Shown: one piece after another, positions 1 to 8,839 of the stretch
Layout: each line of letters begins with the position of its first letter
Numbering within the stretch: the first letter of the stretch is position 1
Assembly (NCBI RefSeq): GCF_000332815.1
Contig: NZ_AOFD01000014.1
Location: forward strand, 1 to 64,000
Origin: Arthrobacter nitrophenolicus
Lineage (GTDB): Bacteria > Actinomycetota > Actinomycetes > Actinomycetales > Micrococcaceae
DNA: 64,000 bases
Reading direction: 5' to 3'
Notes under the pieces: generated by a model
The model's input: the letters and a program-made list of their open reading frames with translations, nothing else
Told to the model about the DNA's origin: nothing
Databases searched by the model: none
Translations under genes and position numbers: made by a program

Positions 1-863
1 CGGCCATCCAGGGGCAGGGCGCCGCGGCGGAGGCCCCGCGGCCAGGCCCGGCTGCATCCCGTCGTGTGGGTATTCGTCATAGCCGTCATGGGCTTCTCGC
101 TCATCCCGTTCTACTGGCTGGTCAACACGTCGCTCAAGAAGGGCGCCAGCCTCTCCCAGGGTGAACTCTTCCCCAGCCAGCCGACCTTCGAGAACTACCA
201 GGCCGTGTTCCAGAGCGCCGAGTTCCTGCTGGCCCTGCGCAACTCGGTGATTATCGCCGTCGTCACCACCACGGTCGCGCTGGTGTTCGCCTCCTTCGCC
301 GCCTACGCGCTGGCCCGGCTCAAAATGCGCCGCAAAGCCTGATCCTGACCCTCATCCTGTCGGTCACCACCTTTCCGGCCATTGCCATTGCTGCCCCGCT
401 GTTCTCGATCTGGCGCGAGATCGGCCTGTACGACACACTCCTTGGCCTGATTATCCCGAAACTGACGTTCGCGTTGCCCCTGGCCATCTACACGCTGACC
501 TCCTTCTTTAGGGAGATCCCGCGTGAGCTGGAGGAATCGGCCTACATGGACGGCGCGACGCCATTTACCGCCTTCCGCAAAGTCATCCTGCCCCTGGCGG
601 TCCCGGGCCTTGCCACGACGGCGATCCTCGTGTTCATCTCGGTATGGAATGAATTCCTGCTTGCCGTCACCCTCACCACTTCCCCCGAGGCCCGTCCGGT
701 CCCGGTGGCGATTGCGTTCTTCAGCGGGACCAGCGAGTTTGACCAGCCGCTCGGCACCATCAGCGCGGCCTCGGTGGTCATCACGATCCCGCTCGTCATC
801 CTGGTGCTCCTGTGCCAGAAACGCATCGTCTCCGGCATGACCGCCGGCGCCGTCAAGGGCTAG
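1..863 (+). CDS. Carbohydrate ABC transporter permease, MalG/UgpE type (5' partial, frameshifted)
   Basis: Inner-membrane permease of a sugar ABC importer. The reading frame is open from the left edge, so the true start is probably outside the window or just before GTG at 64. Hydrophobic helices begin with VFVIAVMGFSLIPFYWLVN. The C-terminal half carries the EAA loop that contacts the ATPase (EESAYMDGATPFTAFRKVIL, about 525-590). The frame is broken at about 340: the first part ends in a stop right after LKMRRKA, and the continuation LILTLILSVTT is found after adding one base. Domain order is otherwise intact, so a sequencing deletion is more likely than a pseudogene. It is followed by a sugar-type dehydrogenase and a ThuA-like gene, which suggests uptake of a sugar or polyol. 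The substrate cannot be told. Confidence 0.85.
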
Positions 864-900
864 AACCCCACATCCACAACCACAAGAAGAAGGAAAACCC

Positions 901-2034
901 GTGAGCAACGAGCAGTCCCCCGGCCAGCAGGCATCCGCCCTGCCAGAACCAGACACCAAGGAACTGAGGGTGGGCGTGGTCGGCATCGGCTGGGCCGGGC
1001 AGCAGCACCTGATGGCCTACAACGCCCTGGAAGGCGTCCGCATCGTGGCGCTGGCAGGAATGGAACAGGAGCTCCGCGACTCGCTGCAGGCTGAGTACTC
1101 CATTCCGAATGCCTTTGCCGACTGGAAAGAGATGCTGGAGCACGGCGGCCTGGATGCCATCAGCGTGGCAGTGCCCACCTTCCTGCACGCACCCATTGCC
1201 ATCGCCGCCCTGGAACGCGGGATCCATGTGCTGAGCGAAAAGCCCATCGCACGCAACGCCATCGAAGGCCAGGCCATGGTGGATGCCGCGCGCAAGGCGG
1301 GCCGCGTCCTGGATGTTGCCTTCAACCACCGCCGCCGCGGTGACATCGGCGCACTCAAGGAGGTCATTGACGACGGCGGCCTGGGCCGCCCCTACTACGC
1401 CAAGGCCTCGTGGCTGCGCCGTTCCGGCATCCCCACCCTGGGCAGCTGGTTCACCAACCCCGAACTCGCCGGCGGCGGACCGCTGGCCGATATCGGTGTC
1501 CACGCCCTGGACTACGCCCTGCACCTGCTCGGCGAACCGAAGGTGCTGGCAGTGTCCGCCGCCACCCATTCGGAGCTGGGTCCCCAAGGGCGGGGCGGCG
1601 GCAGCAGGTACTCCGCCCAGGCCACCAGCCACGCGTTCGAGGTGGAAGACTTCGCGTCCGCCTTCCTCCGGCTTGAGGGCGGCGGAACGCTCCTCATCGA
1701 GGCCAGCTGGGCCACGTACCGGGAAACCGACGACCTGCTGGACTTCACCGTCTACGGAACCGACGGCGGTGCCGAGCTCAAGGTGCAGGGCGCGCCCTTC
1801 CCGCCTGTCGGCCAGCTCCGGGTGTTCACCGACAAGGACGGCGAATCCGCGGATTATGTCCCGCCCGTCCTTCCGGGCCGGGCGCACGATGCGGTGGTGG
1901 AGGATTTCGTGACAGCCGTCCGCGGCGGCCCCGAGGCCTGGCGCGGGCATGACGGTTCGCTGGCGCTCTACCGCGCACAGATCATCGACGCGTGCTACCA
2001 GTCCGCACGGGAGCAGAGGGAGGTTCGTCTCTAA
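901..2034 (+). CDS. Gfo/Idh/MocA family oxidoreductase
   Basis: NAD(P)-dependent dehydrogenase of the Gfo/Idh/MocA family, 377 residues, a normal length. The Rossmann fold holds GIGWAG at residues 28-33. The catalytic-lysine motif EKP is at 113-115. The C-terminal domain carries the conserved GGPLADIGVHALD segment at about 192-204, whose Asp and His line the sugar site in this family. GTG start with the Shine-Dalgarno AGAAGGA about 8 bases upstream. It lies 37 bases after the ABC permease and overlaps the ThuA-like gene by one base (TAATG), so the three are probably one transcript for use of an unidentified sugar. The substrate is not inferable from sequence alone. Confidence 0.9.
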   Translation: MSNEQSPGQQASALPEPDTKELRVGVVGIGWAGQQHLMAYNALEGVRIVALAGMEQELRDSLQAEYSIPNAFADWKEMLEHGGLDAISVAVPTFLHAPIAIAALERGIHVLSEKPIARNAIEGQAMVDAARKAGRVLDVAFNHRRRGDIGALKEVIDDGGLGRPYYAKASWLRRSGIPTLGSWFTNPELAGGGPLADIGVHALDYALHLLGEPKVLAVSAATHSELGPQGRGGGSRYSAQATSHAFEVEDFASAFLRLEGGGTLLIEASWATYRETDDLLDFTVYGTDGGAELKVQGAPFPPVGQLRVFTDKDGESADYVPPVLPGRAHDAVVEDFVTAVRGGPEAWRGHDGSLALYRAQIIDACYQSAREQREVRL

Positions 2035-2780
2035 TGGGTGAAAAACTGAGGATCCTGGTCTGGAACGAAGGCGTCCACGAGGCCAACAACGAGCCGGCCC
2101 ACATCGGGGAAATCTACCCGGACGGCATCCACGGCGCCATCGCAGCAGGGCTGCGCTCCTTCTACCCGGAGTCGGAGATTACGACGGCGGTCCTCGCCGA
2201 CGACCAGCACGGGCTCAGCGAGGAGGTGCTCGCCGAGACGGACGTCCTCCTCTGGTGGGGCCACATCGCCCATGACCAGGTGGGCGACGCCGTCGTCGAC
2301 CGTGTCCAGCGCCATGTACTGGGCGGGATGGGACTGATCGTGCTCCACTCGGGGCACTTCGCAAAGATCTTCACCCGGCTGCTGGGCACCAGCTGCTCGC
2401 TGGCCTGGCGGAACGACGGCGAGCGCGAGCTCGTCTGGACCGTGAAGCCGTCACACCCCATTGCCGAAGGAGTGGACAGCCCCATCGTCATCCCCGAGCA
2501 GGAGATGTACGGCGAGCTGTTCGATATTCCAGACCCAGACGACCTGATCTTCATCAGCTCGTTCGCCGGCGGCGAGGTGTTCCGGTCCGGCGTCACGTTC
2601 ACCCGGGGCAAGGGACGCATCTTCTACTTCAGCCCCGGCGACCAGGAATACCCGGTGTACCACCACCCGCAGATCCAGCGTGTCCTGGCGAACGGCGTCC
2701 GCTGGGCTGCCCAGCCCGGACTGGACCGTTCGGCGCCCGCCGTGACGAATCCCGCGCGGGACTGGTTCGCGGAGCGGTAG
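2034..2780 (+). CDS. ThuA domain-containing protein (trehalose-utilisation type)
   Basis: 248-residue ThuA-like protein of the glutamine-amidotransferase-like fold. Visible hallmarks are the strand after the start (LRILVWNEGVHE), VLLWWGHIAHDQV at about 80-92, GLIVLHSGHFAKIFTRLLGT at about 103-122 and the C-terminal GRIFYFSPGDQEYP. ThuA proteins accompany sugar ABC transporters and Gfo/Idh dehydrogenases; the rhizobial ThuAB pair acts on trehalose-type disaccharides. The same pairing here supports a sugar-modifying role. The ATG overlaps the upstream stop codon, chosen because longer in-frame starts would lie inside the previous gene. The last codons and stop (FAER*) are followed by a near-exact 15-base tandem copy of themselves. 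Confidence 0.85.
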   Translation: MGEKLRILVWNEGVHEANNEPAHIGEIYPDGIHGAIAAGLRSFYPESEITTAVLADDQHGLSEEVLAETDVLLWWGHIAHDQVGDAVVDRVQRHVLGGMGLIVLHSGHFAKIFTRLLGTSCSLAWRNDGERELVWTVKPSHPIAEGVDSPIVIPEQEMYGELFDIPDPDDLIFISSFAGGEVFRSGVTFTRGKGRIFYFSPGDQEYPVYHHPQIQRVLANGVRWAAQPGLDRSAPAVTNPARDWFAER

Positions 2781-2854
2781 TTCGCGGAGCGGTGGGAAGA
2801 CAAGTTGCGGGTTTCCCCATAGCCGCCCCGCGCCCCAGCGGGTACAACTGAGAG

Positions 2855-4540
2855 ATGACTTCCTCAGCTCTGGTGCTAGGGCCCATGATGCGGTTCGTGG
2901 ATGAGACGACGGCGAGCGTCTGGGTGGAAACCCGCGATTTTTCCCAGGTGTCCGTGCACGCCGGCGGCAGGGAGTGGACTGCTTCAACGTTCGCCGTGCA
3001 CGGGCACCATTACGCCCTGGTTGACCTGCACGGGCTTGAGCCCGGGACGGTGACTCCGTATTCCGTGGAAGTCGACGGCAGCAAGGTCTGGCCGGAACCG
3101 GAGCACGGGTTCCCGCCTCCGGTGGTCGCCACGCTCAAGCCCGGAAAACCGTTGCGGCTGGCCTACGGGTCCTGCCGGACCAGCGTCCCGCACGACGCCT
3201 CCGGCAACCGTACCCACGGCGTGGACGCGTTGCGGGCCTATGCCCTGAAGATGGTCTCCGGGACGGATGAGCGGTGGCCGGACCTGGTGGTGTTCCTCGG
3301 CGACCAGGTGTATGCAGACCTCACCAGTGAGCAGATGCAGGAGTTCATCAAATCCCGCCGGGACATCAGCGAACCTCCCGGCGAGGAGCTCCAGGACTAC
3401 GAGGAGTACGCCCACCTTTACTACCTGGCGTGGTCCGATCCCGCCAACCGGTGGCTGCTCTCCACGCTGCCGAGCGCCATGATCTTCGATGACCACGATA
3501 TCCGGGACGACTGGAACGCCTCACGGACGTGGCGTGAGGAGATGCAGCAGAAGCCGTGGTGGCACCAGCGGATCGTTGCCGGACTGGCCTCCTACTGGGT
3601 GTACCAGCACCTGGGGAACCTCTCCCCGCAGGACCGTGCCGCCGACCCGGTCTGGCAGGTCATTGCCGGGCATCACGGGGACGGCGAGCCCGATGTGAGC
3701 CGGGAACTGGACAGCCTGGCCGAGCGCGCGGACCGCGAGCCGGAATCCTACCGCTGGAGCTTCTGCCGCGATTTCGGCGACACCCGGCTCATCGTGGTGG
3801 ATTCCCGTGCCGCACGCAACCTGGCGTCGGACCGCCGCGCCCTGCTGGACGACGTCGAAATGGCCTGGCTGGATGACCGGATGCAGGGCGGTTTCCGGCA
3901 CCTGCTGGTGGGCACATCCCTGCCGTTCCTGCTCCCCATGGGCCTGCACCACCTCGAGTCCTGGGACGAGGCCATCTCCGAGGGCGCCTGGGGCAGGTTC
4001 GCGGCCCGCGCAGGGGAAAAGCTGCGGCAGACTTTCGACCTGGAGCACTGGGGTGCCTTTGAAAAGAGCTTCCGGCGGGTGGCGGCGATGGCCGGGGAGG
4101 TGGCGGATGGCCGGCGCGGCCCGGCACCGGAAACGGTGGCGTTCCTCTCCGGCGATGTCCACTTCTCCTACGTCTCGGAGGTGGAACGCAGCTCCGGCAG
4201 CAGGATCATCCAGGCGGTCTGCTCTCCCATCCGCAACCCCCTGCCCCGGCTGCTGCGGTCCTTCGGCGCCCTTATGTCCTACGGCCTGGCCACTCCCCTT
4301 GGCGCGCTGGCCGCCCGCTCGGCCAAGGTTCCGGACCCGGGACTGCACTGGTCCACGGTCAAGGGTCCGTGGTTCGACAACAACCTGGCCTGCCTAGAAA
4401 TTGCCCCCGAGGGGCTGAAGCTGTGGTGGCAGCGGGGCGTGGTCCGTGACGGCGACAACGCCCGCCCGCAGCTGGAACGCGTCGCGGACGTCACCATTGC
4501 TCCGCGCAAGGCCGGCGAACCGGCAAGGGAGCCCGGCTAG
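2855..4540 (+). CDS. PhoD-like phosphatase / alkaline phosphatase D family protein
   Basis: 561-residue metallophosphatase of the PhoD family. Metal-site blocks are GSCRTS at 105-110, FLGDQVYADL at 147-156, FDDHDIRDDWN at about 211-221 and FLSGDVHFSYVSE at about 429-441. The N-terminal 90 residues form the beta-sandwich common in these proteins. I see no signal peptide or Tat motif, so this is probably a cytoplasmic member rather than the secreted Bacillus enzyme; the substrate is unknown. It stands alone after the sugar genes. Its stop codon overlaps the stop of the convergent membrane-protein gene by 4 bases. Confidence 0.85.
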   Translation: MTSSALVLGPMMRFVDETTASVWVETRDFSQVSVHAGGREWTASTFAVHGHHYALVDLHGLEPGTVTPYSVEVDGSKVWPEPEHGFPPPVVATLKPGKPLRLAYGSCRTSVPHDASGNRTHGVDALRAYALKMVSGTDERWPDLVVFLGDQVYADLTSEQMQEFIKSRRDISEPPGEELQDYEEYAHLYYLAWSDPANRWLLSTLPSAMIFDDHDIRDDWNASRTWREEMQQKPWWHQRIVAGLASYWVYQHLGNLSPQDRAADPVWQVIAGHHGDGEPDVSRELDSLAERADREPESYRWSFCRDFGDTRLIVVDSRAARNLASDRRALLDDVEMAWLDDRMQGGFRHLLVGTSLPFLLPMGLHHLESWDEAISEGAWGRFAARAGEKLRQTFDLEHWGAFEKSFRRVAAMAGEVADGRRGPAPETVAFLSGDVHFSYVSEVERSSGSRIIQAVCSPIRNPLPRLLRSFGALMSYGLATPLGALAARSAKVPDPGLHWSTVKGPWFDNNLACLEIAPEGLKLWWQRGVVRDGDNARPQLERVADVTIAPRKAGEPAREPG

Positions 4541-4971
4541 CCCACATCCCCTGCCTGCCGCCGCAAGCGTGCCACCAGCGTGGCGGCGAGCAACGCCGTC
4601 GCCAGCTCCAGCCCAATGACCAGCAGCAGCTGGCTGCTGCCCGTCACCTCCGCAGCGAACGACGGCGGCCCGCCACCATGGGCGTGTCCCCCGCCGCCCG
4701 TGCCCAGCAGCAGGACCGCATGCAGGACCGCCATCGCCACGGCGGCGGCGGCCACCCGGTGGAGTGCCCCCACTTTGCCGTGGCGCCAGATGTGGACGGT
4801 GCAGGGGACGCAGACGGCGGCGAGCGCCACCATCAGGAGCCCGAGCCAGACGCCGTGCCCGCCGGTGGCCGCCACCCACACATGCACCAGGCAGGACGCC
4901 GCGGTGACCAGCGCGCACAGCCGGGAATGAAACCCCGGGCTAGTGGCAGGAGCCAGCATTGCTGCCGTCAC
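4537..4971 (-). CDS. Small hydrophobic membrane protein, function unknown
   Basis: 144-residue protein with about four predicted membrane helices: residues about 18-36 ([19 protein letters not shown]), 40-60, 72-92, and 112-133 ([20 protein letters not shown]). A histidine/glycine-rich loop ([11 protein letters not shown]) lies between helices three and four. I do not recognise a family. The start overlaps the end of the copper amine oxidase gene by 32 bases, so the two are probably co-transcribed; the His-rich loop next to a copper enzyme hints at metal handling, but that is only an inference. Confidence 0.6.
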   Translation of the reverse strand: MTAAMLAPATSPGFHSRLCALVTAASCLVHVWVAATGGHGVWLGLLMVALAAVCVPCTVHIWRHGKVGALHRVAAAAVAMAVLHAVLLLGTGGGGHAHGGGPPSFAAEVTGSSQLLLVIGLELATALLAATLVARLRRQAGDVG

Positions 4972-6890
4972 TGCTGCCCCCGCTGTGGCACGCCGATGCC
5001 GCGTTGACGTTGGCGGGCACGTCCAGGACCGGGCTGCGGTCGAAGAACCCTTCGGGGCGGAGCTTGAAGCCCACGGTGTCCACGGGCATGATGGGCCAGT
5101 CCTCCACCCGGGGGAAGTGCGTCAGGCCAAAGGTATGCCAGACCACGATGTCCTGGCCGTCGATGTCCCGGTCCTGGGCCACGTAGCCGGGCAGGCCGGC
5201 GCCGCCGGGGTGCTGGTTGACGAAGTCCCCCGTGGGGTACCGCTCCTCCTCGGCGTAGCGGGTGACCCAGAGGTCCTTGGTGGCGAACGCCGCGCGGCGG
5301 GCAATCGAGGACTCAGGTCGGCAAGCAGGGTGGGCTGGTTGTGGGAGTGGAGCTTGTAGCCCACCGGCTCGCCCAGGCGGTTGCGGGACTCGGGATTGGA
5401 GATGATCCAGGTGCGGCCGGCGCGGGCGTCGGCCTCGCGGACGGCGTCGGATTCGCGGGCCAGGACGGTGCGCCTGCGGGAGAAGGCGTTGCCGCGTTCG
5501 TTGCCCGGGCCCATGGCCTGGCGGACCACGTCTTCTTCCTCCACCCGGTTGGTGAACCCGTCGATGGCCATGTCCAGCCGGGCACTGAAGAGGTGCTGGT
5601 GGAACGGGGCGCCCAGGCCCGGGGCGAGCTGGGAGATATTGTCCGAGCCGCCCTCCGGGAAGGCGGAGGTGAAGACGACGCCGGTGGCCTTGGCCTCGAA
5701 CTCGATGGTGCCGTCCAGGTAGAGGTACCAGTAGAAGCCGTAGTCGTAGTTGCCGATGGTGGTGTAGAAGGAGATCACCAGGCGGCGGTTGCGCCGGGTG
5801 TATTTGACGCCGGACCACAGGTCGGAGTGTTTGGAGAGAATGCCCCAGTCCTCCTCGTGCATGCAGATGCCATTGCGGATCTCGCGCGGGTTGCCGAAGG
5901 CGTCGCTGATGACCGGGCTGAGGTAGGTGATGTCGCCCAGGCAGTCGCAGCCCAGCTCCAGCGAGTTGGCGTACTGGCCCACCAGGTACTCGCCTGTGTC
6001 GAAGTAGTTCTGCCAGGACCGGATGGGCGACGGGTCGCCGTACGGGACCACCATTTCGGCGATGGAGGCGCGGTTGATGATGGGCCGCAGCCGGTCGCCG
6101 TCGCGGAACGCCAGGTTGTGCAGGACCACGCCCTCCCGGACGTCGAAGCCCACGTCCACGCTCCACTTTTCCCACTCCACGTGGTTGCCGCCGGTGACGG
6201 TGAAGCTGGGGCCTTCGGGCTGGGTGATGTTGATGGGCTTCTGGGTGGTGCGCAGCGGCCCGGTCAGCTCAGGGTCCGTGTAGTTGCCGTGTTCCGCGGG
6301 TATGGGCATGGCGCCCAGGTCGATCACCTGTGTGACCTCCTTGTTCACCACGTCCACGTAGGCCACCAGCCGTCCACCGGGTGCGCCCACGCACTGTCCT
6401 CCGGGAAGTCCTGGACGAAGGCCAGGCCCCGCAGGATCCGTCGGCCCTTCTCCCCGGCATATTCAAAGACGCCCGCCGAGAGCGGGGCCACCCGCACTTT
6501 GGTTACGTCCAGGCCCCGGTCCGCCAGCGCCTTCAGCCAGCGTGAGTCGGTGGCAAGGAGGGACTCCACCAGCTCGAACTCCTCTTCCAGCACCGGCAGT
6601 TCGCCGGTCGCCGCGGTATCGAGTTCGACGGCGGACAGCACCTCCTGCTGCGTGACCGAGACGATGACGTCCCGCGGCGCCGCGCCGGAGACGTCGTGGA
6701 CAAAGACGCGGAAGCGCCGGTCCGCGTCATCCGCGGCAGTTCCGCGGGGCGGCTCCAGGAGGCCCAGGTAGGCAATCCGGTGCTGCGGTTCCAGCAGGCC
6801 TGCCGCCTGCAGGATGGAGCGTACTTCGAGGATTTCCGGCGCCGTTGCCAGGCTGAAGGCGGATGCGGTGTGCGTTGGTGCAAGAGTCAT
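4940..6890 (-). CDS. Copper-containing primary-amine oxidase, phenylethylamine oxidase type (two frameshifts)
   Basis: Oxidises primary amines (in A. globiformis phenylethylamine or tyramine) to aldehyde, ammonia and hydrogen peroxide, using copper and a self-made topaquinone. About 650 residues once two single-base deletions are restored (near 6370 and 5315). Key residues: the topaquinone motif Asn-Tyr-Asp-Tyr at 5740-5751, the catalytic-base segment [12 protein letters not shown] near 6000, the copper ligands His-Gln-His at 5593-5601, and the third His in [13 protein letters not shown] near 5116. Long stretches match what I recall of A. globiformis AGAO. ATG chosen at 6890 ([12 protein letters not shown]), as in that enzyme. 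It is divergent from a TetR gene, with a strong inverted repeat between them. The frame breaks lie in conserved blocks and look like sequence errors. Confidence 0.92.
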
Positions 6891-6928
6891 GGTGAAACCT
6901 TCGTCCGGGCCGTTGCCGGCCGCTGGTG

Positions 6929-6958
6929 GTTTATTTTCTATAGTTGTAGAGAATAAAC
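6929..6958. promoter_or_regulatory. Inverted repeat, probable TetR operator between amine oxidase and tetR
   Basis: Arms gtttattttcta and tagagaataaac are complementary at 11 of 12 positions around the spacer tagttg. This AT-rich dyad stands out in GC-rich DNA and lies 39 bases upstream of the amine oxidase start and 47 upstream of the TetR start. Size and position fit an operator serving both divergent genes. Confidence 0.65.
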
Positions 6959-7004
6959 GTCCGTAACATGGCTCACAAGAGTCTGAGCGAAATATTTCCC
7001 GGGA

Positions 7005-7603
7005 GTGCCAGCGGTGCCGAAGATAGTTGACCATGACGAGCGCCGGCTGGAGCTCGTGGACGCCACGTGGCGGATCATCGCGCGGCAGGGCCTCGAGGGG
7101 GCCACCATGCGGGAGATCGCCCTGGAGGCCGGATTCGCCAACGGCGCTCTGAAGCCCTACTTCCCCACCAAGGACACACTCCTGGAATTCGCCTTCGGCC
7201 ACGTGTTCAACCGGACCAACCAGCGGATTGCAGAGGTGACCGCGGGCAAGAACGGGATGGCAGCGTTGCGGGCCTTCTGCCTGGAGGTTTTGCCCCTGGA
7301 CGACGAGCGCGTGAACGAAGCGCGGATCGTGATCCCCTTCTGGCAGAAGGCCGTCAATGACGCCCAGAAAGCGCAGATCCACCAGCAGTCCATGGCCGCA
7401 TGGCTGGACACCATCCGGCAATTCCTGGCAGAGGCGCGCGAAGCCGGGGACGTCCGTGCCGCCGTCGACGATTCCATCCTGCCGGCCAGCTCCTCAACAT
7501 GCTGCTCGGCGCCCAGATCGAAGCGGCGCTATCCCCGGAAAGCGGGACCGACTTCGGCCACGCCGCGCAGCTTGACGGCTACCTCACGCTGCTCGCCGCA
7601 TGA
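7005..7603 (+). CDS. TetR/AcrR family transcriptional regulator (frameshifted)
   Basis: About 200 residues after repair of one missing base near 7480. The N-terminal helix-turn-helix is clear ([20 protein letters not shown], about residues 29-48), followed by the usual [20 protein letters not shown]. Before the break the frame reads VDDSIL; the natural continuation [20 protein letters not shown] is in the next frame and ends at 7603. GTG at 7005 or 7014 may start it. The stop overlaps the ATG of the D-threonine-aldolase-like gene (ATGA), so the two are translationally coupled. It is divergent from the copper amine oxidase and probably represses it and itself through the dyad at 6929-6958; the ligand is likely an amine or aldehyde (inferred). 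Confidence 0.85.
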
Positions 7604-8706
7604 CGGCGCAGATGATCCCCGCGGACGTGGAGACGCCGGACATCCTGGTCGACCTGGACGTGCTTGACCGGAACATCACACGCATGGCGGACACCGTCCG
7701 GGCCAAGGGACTGGCCCTTCGGCCGCATGCCAAGACGCACAAGATCCCGGAGATTGCCGCCCGCCAGCTTGCCGCCGGCGCCACCGGACTGACCGTTGCC
7801 ACCATCGGCGAGGCGGAGGTGTTCGCCGGCGCCGGGGTGGACGACCTTTTCATCGCCTATCCCCTCTGGCTGTCGGACCGGAAGGCCGGCCGGCTTCGGG
7901 ACCTCGCTCGAAAGGCAAAGCTCACCATCGGCGTGGATTCGGCCGAAGGCGCCGCCCGGCTTGGCCAGGGCCTGGGGACGGCGGCGGGAAGCGTCAGGGT
8001 GCTGGTGGAGGTGGACAGCGGCCATCACCGCAGCGGCGTCCGCCCGCACTCCGCAGCCGACGTTGCGCGGGCAGCTTCCGACGCCGGCCTGGACGTTGCG
8101 GGCGTGTTCACCTTTCCAGGCCACAGCTACGCTCCGGGCATGCCGGTCGCGGCGGCCGCGCAGGAACAGGAGGCGCTGCGGCTCGCGGCGGAAGCCCTGG
8201 CGGCAGCCGGGTTCACGACAGGGGTGCGGAGCGGAGGATCCACGCCCACCGCGCTGCTCACTGGAGATTCCGCCGCCACGGAAGTCCGCCCGGGGGTCTA
8301 CGTGTTCGGCGACGCCCAGCAGCTTGAGCTGGGCCGCTGCGCCCCGGAGGACATTGCACTCACCGTGGCCGCCACTGTGGTGAGCCACCATGCAGTGGAA
8401 CCCGGGACACCGCCACGCTTCATCATCGACGCCGGCAGCAAGATCCTCGGCAGCGACAAGCCCGCCTGGGCAACCGGCTACGGGCGGCTGCTTGACCATC
8501 CGGACGCAAGGATCACGGCACTCTCGGAACACCACGCCACCGTGGAGTGGCACAGCCCCGAAGGTCCGCCTGCGCTGGGCGAACGGCTTCGCGCCATCCC
8601 CAACCACGTTTGCCTGGCCATGAACCTGGTGGACGATGTGGCCGTCGTCAGTAACGGAAGCCTGGTGGAGCGCTGGCGCGTGGCCGCCCGCGGCAAGAAC
8701 TCCTAA
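7600..8706 (+). CDS. D-threonine aldolase / D-serine dehydratase-like PLP enzyme (alanine racemase fold)
   Basis: 368 residues of the fold-type III PLP family. The N-terminal barrel begins ETPDILVDLDVLDRNI and carries LRPHAKTHKIPEIA (about residues 44-57), in which the lysine before THK is the family's PLP-binding lysine. The C-terminal domain has the metal-site pattern with NHVCLAMNLVDDV at about 342-354. Relatives cleave D-threonine-type beta-hydroxy amino acids or dehydrate D-serine; the exact substrate cannot be told. It overlaps the tetR stop by 4 bases and sits in an amine/amino-acid catabolic block. An AT-rich inverted repeat (tcttttttc...gaaaaaaga) after the stop at 8723-8750 may act as a terminator. 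Confidence 0.85.
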   Translation: MTAQMIPADVETPDILVDLDVLDRNITRMADTVRAKGLALRPHAKTHKIPEIAARQLAAGATGLTVATIGEAEVFAGAGVDDLFIAYPLWLSDRKAGRLRDLARKAKLTIGVDSAEGAARLGQGLGTAAGSVRVLVEVDSGHHRSGVRPHSAADVARAASDAGLDVAGVFTFPGHSYAPGMPVAAAAQEQEALRLAAEALAAAGFTTGVRSGGSTPTALLTGDSAATEVRPGVYVFGDAQQLELGRCAPEDIALTVAATVVSHHAVEPGTPPRFIIDAGSKILGSDKPAWATGYGRLLDHPDARITALSEHHATVEWHSPEGPPALGERLRAIPNHVCLAMNLVDDVAVVSNGSLVERWRVAARGKNS

Positions 8707-8728
8707 TCCTTCGTCAGGAAGGTCTTTT

Positions 8729-8795
8729 TTCGCCAATCGTTGAAAAAAGATTCGCCAAGCCTTAACCTGAGTGGACTGTGTTCCATGACACAGTC
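8729..8795. promoter_or_regulatory. Putative AraC-type control region: direct repeat and dyad
   Basis: The octamer ttcgccaa occurs at 8729-8736 and 8751-8758, exactly 22 bases apart (two helical turns), the spacing typical of AraC-family direct-repeat sites. Just downstream is a perfect dyad gactgtgt-N6-acacagtc at 8774-8795. Both lie upstream of the AraC-type gene starting at 8840. Confidence 0.45.
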
Positions 8796-8839
8796 CCGGG
8801 GGAACGTCAGATGGCCGTCCGTCGTCGTCAGGATTATCC

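Noticed and set aside
8723-8750. AT-rich hairpin after the D-threonine-aldolase-like gene as a separate terminator feature
   Set aside because: The arms are only 9 bases of mostly T and A and overlap the putative AraC direct repeat, so its role is ambiguous; it is mentioned in the gene entry only.
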